This document shows positions 45,219 to 46,223 of a stretch of 46,223 nucleotides of DNA, in pieces. This DNA is from a virus, in the IMG/VR virus record IMGVR_UViG_3300008266_000098, positions 1-46,223 of that record, one strand, 5' to 3'. How positions within the stretch are numbered: the stretch's first letter is position 1; each line of letters opens with the position of its first letter. The notes below the pieces were generated by a model. That model did no database searches. It saw nothing but the letters and a program-made list of their open reading frames with translations, and was not told the DNA's origin. The position numbers were made by a program, and so were the translations under genes.

Positions 45219-46223
45219 ATGGCGCGTATCCAAGTTGCCGACATGGCCCCGGACCAGCTTCTCCGCCCGGTGGCCGCCCCCACGGACAGTTTCGTCAAGC
45301 CTCCCGCACTGGAGGACCTCGGGCAGAGCAACCTCATGGACCTCGCCAAGGGGCTCAAGCAGTTCGACGGGTCGCTCAACCGGTTCCTTGAGGACCGCCA
45401 GAAGACGGCGGACGAGGAGGCGGCTGTCCTCGCGCAGGCGGACTTCCACAAGAACAACGGCAAGGGCTTCTCTGCCGCCGTGGCCGAGGGTCTCATCCCC
45501 GCCCAGATGTCGCAGGCGTACGTCAACACGTACAAGCGCATGGAGGGTGACGTTGGCGGCGGCATCGTGGAGCAGAAGTTCTACGACGCCTACCAGAAGT
45601 GGCCCGGCAAGAACGACGACGACCCGGCTGCGTTCCAAGGGTTCCTCCAGACCTTCCTCCGGGACAACATCGGGACGCAGGACCCCAAGGTGCTGGCGGG
45701 CCTCCTGCCCCGTCTCCAAGCCCTCGGGCGTGAGGCGGTCAACCGGCACATCGCGGACCGGGACAAGGCGACCCGCGCTGCGTCCGAGGCGGCGTTCGGG
45801 GCCAAGCAGAACCAGACCCTCGAAGGTGCCCGGAAGAAGGCCATCGCGGAGGGCAAGTCGTTCGACGTGGAGGGGGCCGCTACAGCACTCGAAGCGATCC
45901 GCGCCGAGCGTATGGCCGCAGGTGAGAACCAAGCGGTGGCCGACAAGTCCCTAATCGACGGGGTCTCCGCGATGGCCATTGAGCACGCCGGCACGGTCGG
46001 CCCCGCGATCCTCGGCATGCTGGACCGAAAGGTGCCCGGCAAGGACTACACCTTCGCGGACACGCCCTACGGCAAGGACGTGAAGATGAAGACCATCGAC
46101 GCCCTCGACACGATCAACCGGAAGCGCGTCGCCGGGGACCACACCGCAGAGGTGGAGCGTCGCCGGGTGGCCAAGGAGGCGAACACTCGGGACGCCATCC
46201 GCTTCATGCTGGAGAACCCCGGC
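45219..46223 (+). CDS. Internal virion protein (gp15-like), N-terminal part; continues at base 1
   Basis: ATG 45219 with only weak GAGG upstream. The frame is open to the window end and continues in phase at base 1 to the stop at 2206-2208. The N-terminal ~50 residues (RIQVADMAPDQLLRPVAAPT, then DSFVKPPALEDLG) lead into charged helices (NRFLEDRQKTADEEAAVLAQ), as in podophage core proteins. The lysozyme-like domain is in the downstream part, described at 1-2208. Confidence 0.85.
   Translation, partial: MARIQVADMAPDQLLRPVAAPTDSFVKPPALEDLGQSNLMDLAKGLKQFDGSLNRFLEDRQKTADEEAAVLAQADFHKNNGKGFSAAVAEGLIPAQMSQAYVNTYKRMEGDVGGGIVEQKFYDAYQKWPGKNDDDPAAFQGFLQTFLRDNIGTQDPKVLAGLLPRLQALGREAVNRHIADRDKATRAASEAAFGAKQNQTLEGARKKAIAEGKSFDVEGAATALEAIRAERMAAGENQAVADKSLIDGVSAMAIEHAGTVGPAILGMLDRKVPGKDYTFADTPYGKDVKMKTIDALDTINRKRVAGDHTAEVERRRVAKEANTRDAIRFMLENPG
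46110..46223. repeat. Terminal overlap of a circular assembly, right copy
   Basis: Identical to bases 1-114. The codon phase at 46110 equals that at base 1, which confirms that the two ends join within one gene. Confidence 0.95.

Noticed and set aside
1-46223. tRNA genes and CRISPR arrays
   Set aside because: No cloverleaf-like sequence with a convincing TPsiC arm and no regularly spaced repeat-spacer array was seen by eye; the five early repeats are intergenic leaders with genes between them.

Overview
The window is one complete genome of a T7-like podophage (Autographivirales type), written as a linear cut of a circular assembly. The last 114 bases (46110-46223) repeat the first 114, so the unit length is 46,109 bp. 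The cut falls inside an internal-virion-protein gene that starts at 45219 and ends at 2208 (about 1032 codons when joined). Every supported gene is on the + strand. The DNA is GC-rich throughout. An i-spanin/o-spanin pair and a second lipobox protein point to a Gram-negative host. The base composition would suit an alphaproteobacterium or another GC-rich proteobacterium, but that is inference.

Layout. 1-10945: end of the late region (two large internal virion proteins, tail fibre/spike, XhlA-like membrane protein, small and large terminase). 10946-11585: the only long non-coding stretch, with a phage-type promoter, two copies of a 14-bp dyad in opposite orientation and a host-type promoter. 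By T7 analogy the physical ends probably lie here. 11586-14695: ten short early genes without recognisable families. Five of their junctions carry the same 71-81 nt three-hairpin RNA element, which ends in a hairpin that puts the Shine-Dalgarno sequence in its loop. 14696-15545: a stand-alone exported-protein gene between hairpin terminators (moron-like). 15583-20109: tyrosine integrase, small genes, a second host-type promoter and a single-subunit RNA polymerase. 20110-20330: a second phage-type promoter and a structured leader, in the position of the T7 primary origin. 20331-23475: small genes, ssDNA-binding protein, endonuclease I. 23489-26298: two small beta-rich proteins, then a lysis cassette (holin candidate, P-loop protein, nested Rz/Rz1, amidase with a C-terminal winged-helix-like extension). 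26475-36900: HNH nuclease, primase-helicase, SAM methyltransferase-like protein, DNA polymerase, exonuclease, SPFH protein, kinase-like P-loop protein, DUF3310-like protein and many small ORFs. 36904-46223: gp7.3-like small proteins, portal, scaffold, capsid, tail tubular A and B, gp13-like, gp14-like and the start of the large internal protein.

How it works together (inference from T7 biology): host RNA polymerase would fire from the promoters at 11519 and 16849 and make the early proteins and the phage RNA polymerase. That enzyme would use two near-identical 20-bp promoters (10987 and 20150). The integrase suggests that lysogeny is, or was, possible. The most unusual features are the repeated, covarying RNA leaders of the early region, the T7-like promoter pair, the amidase/winged-helix fusion, the exported moron with a terminator nearly identical to the capsid terminator, and two essential genes (tail fibre, DNA polymerase) that appear to lack a standard start codon.
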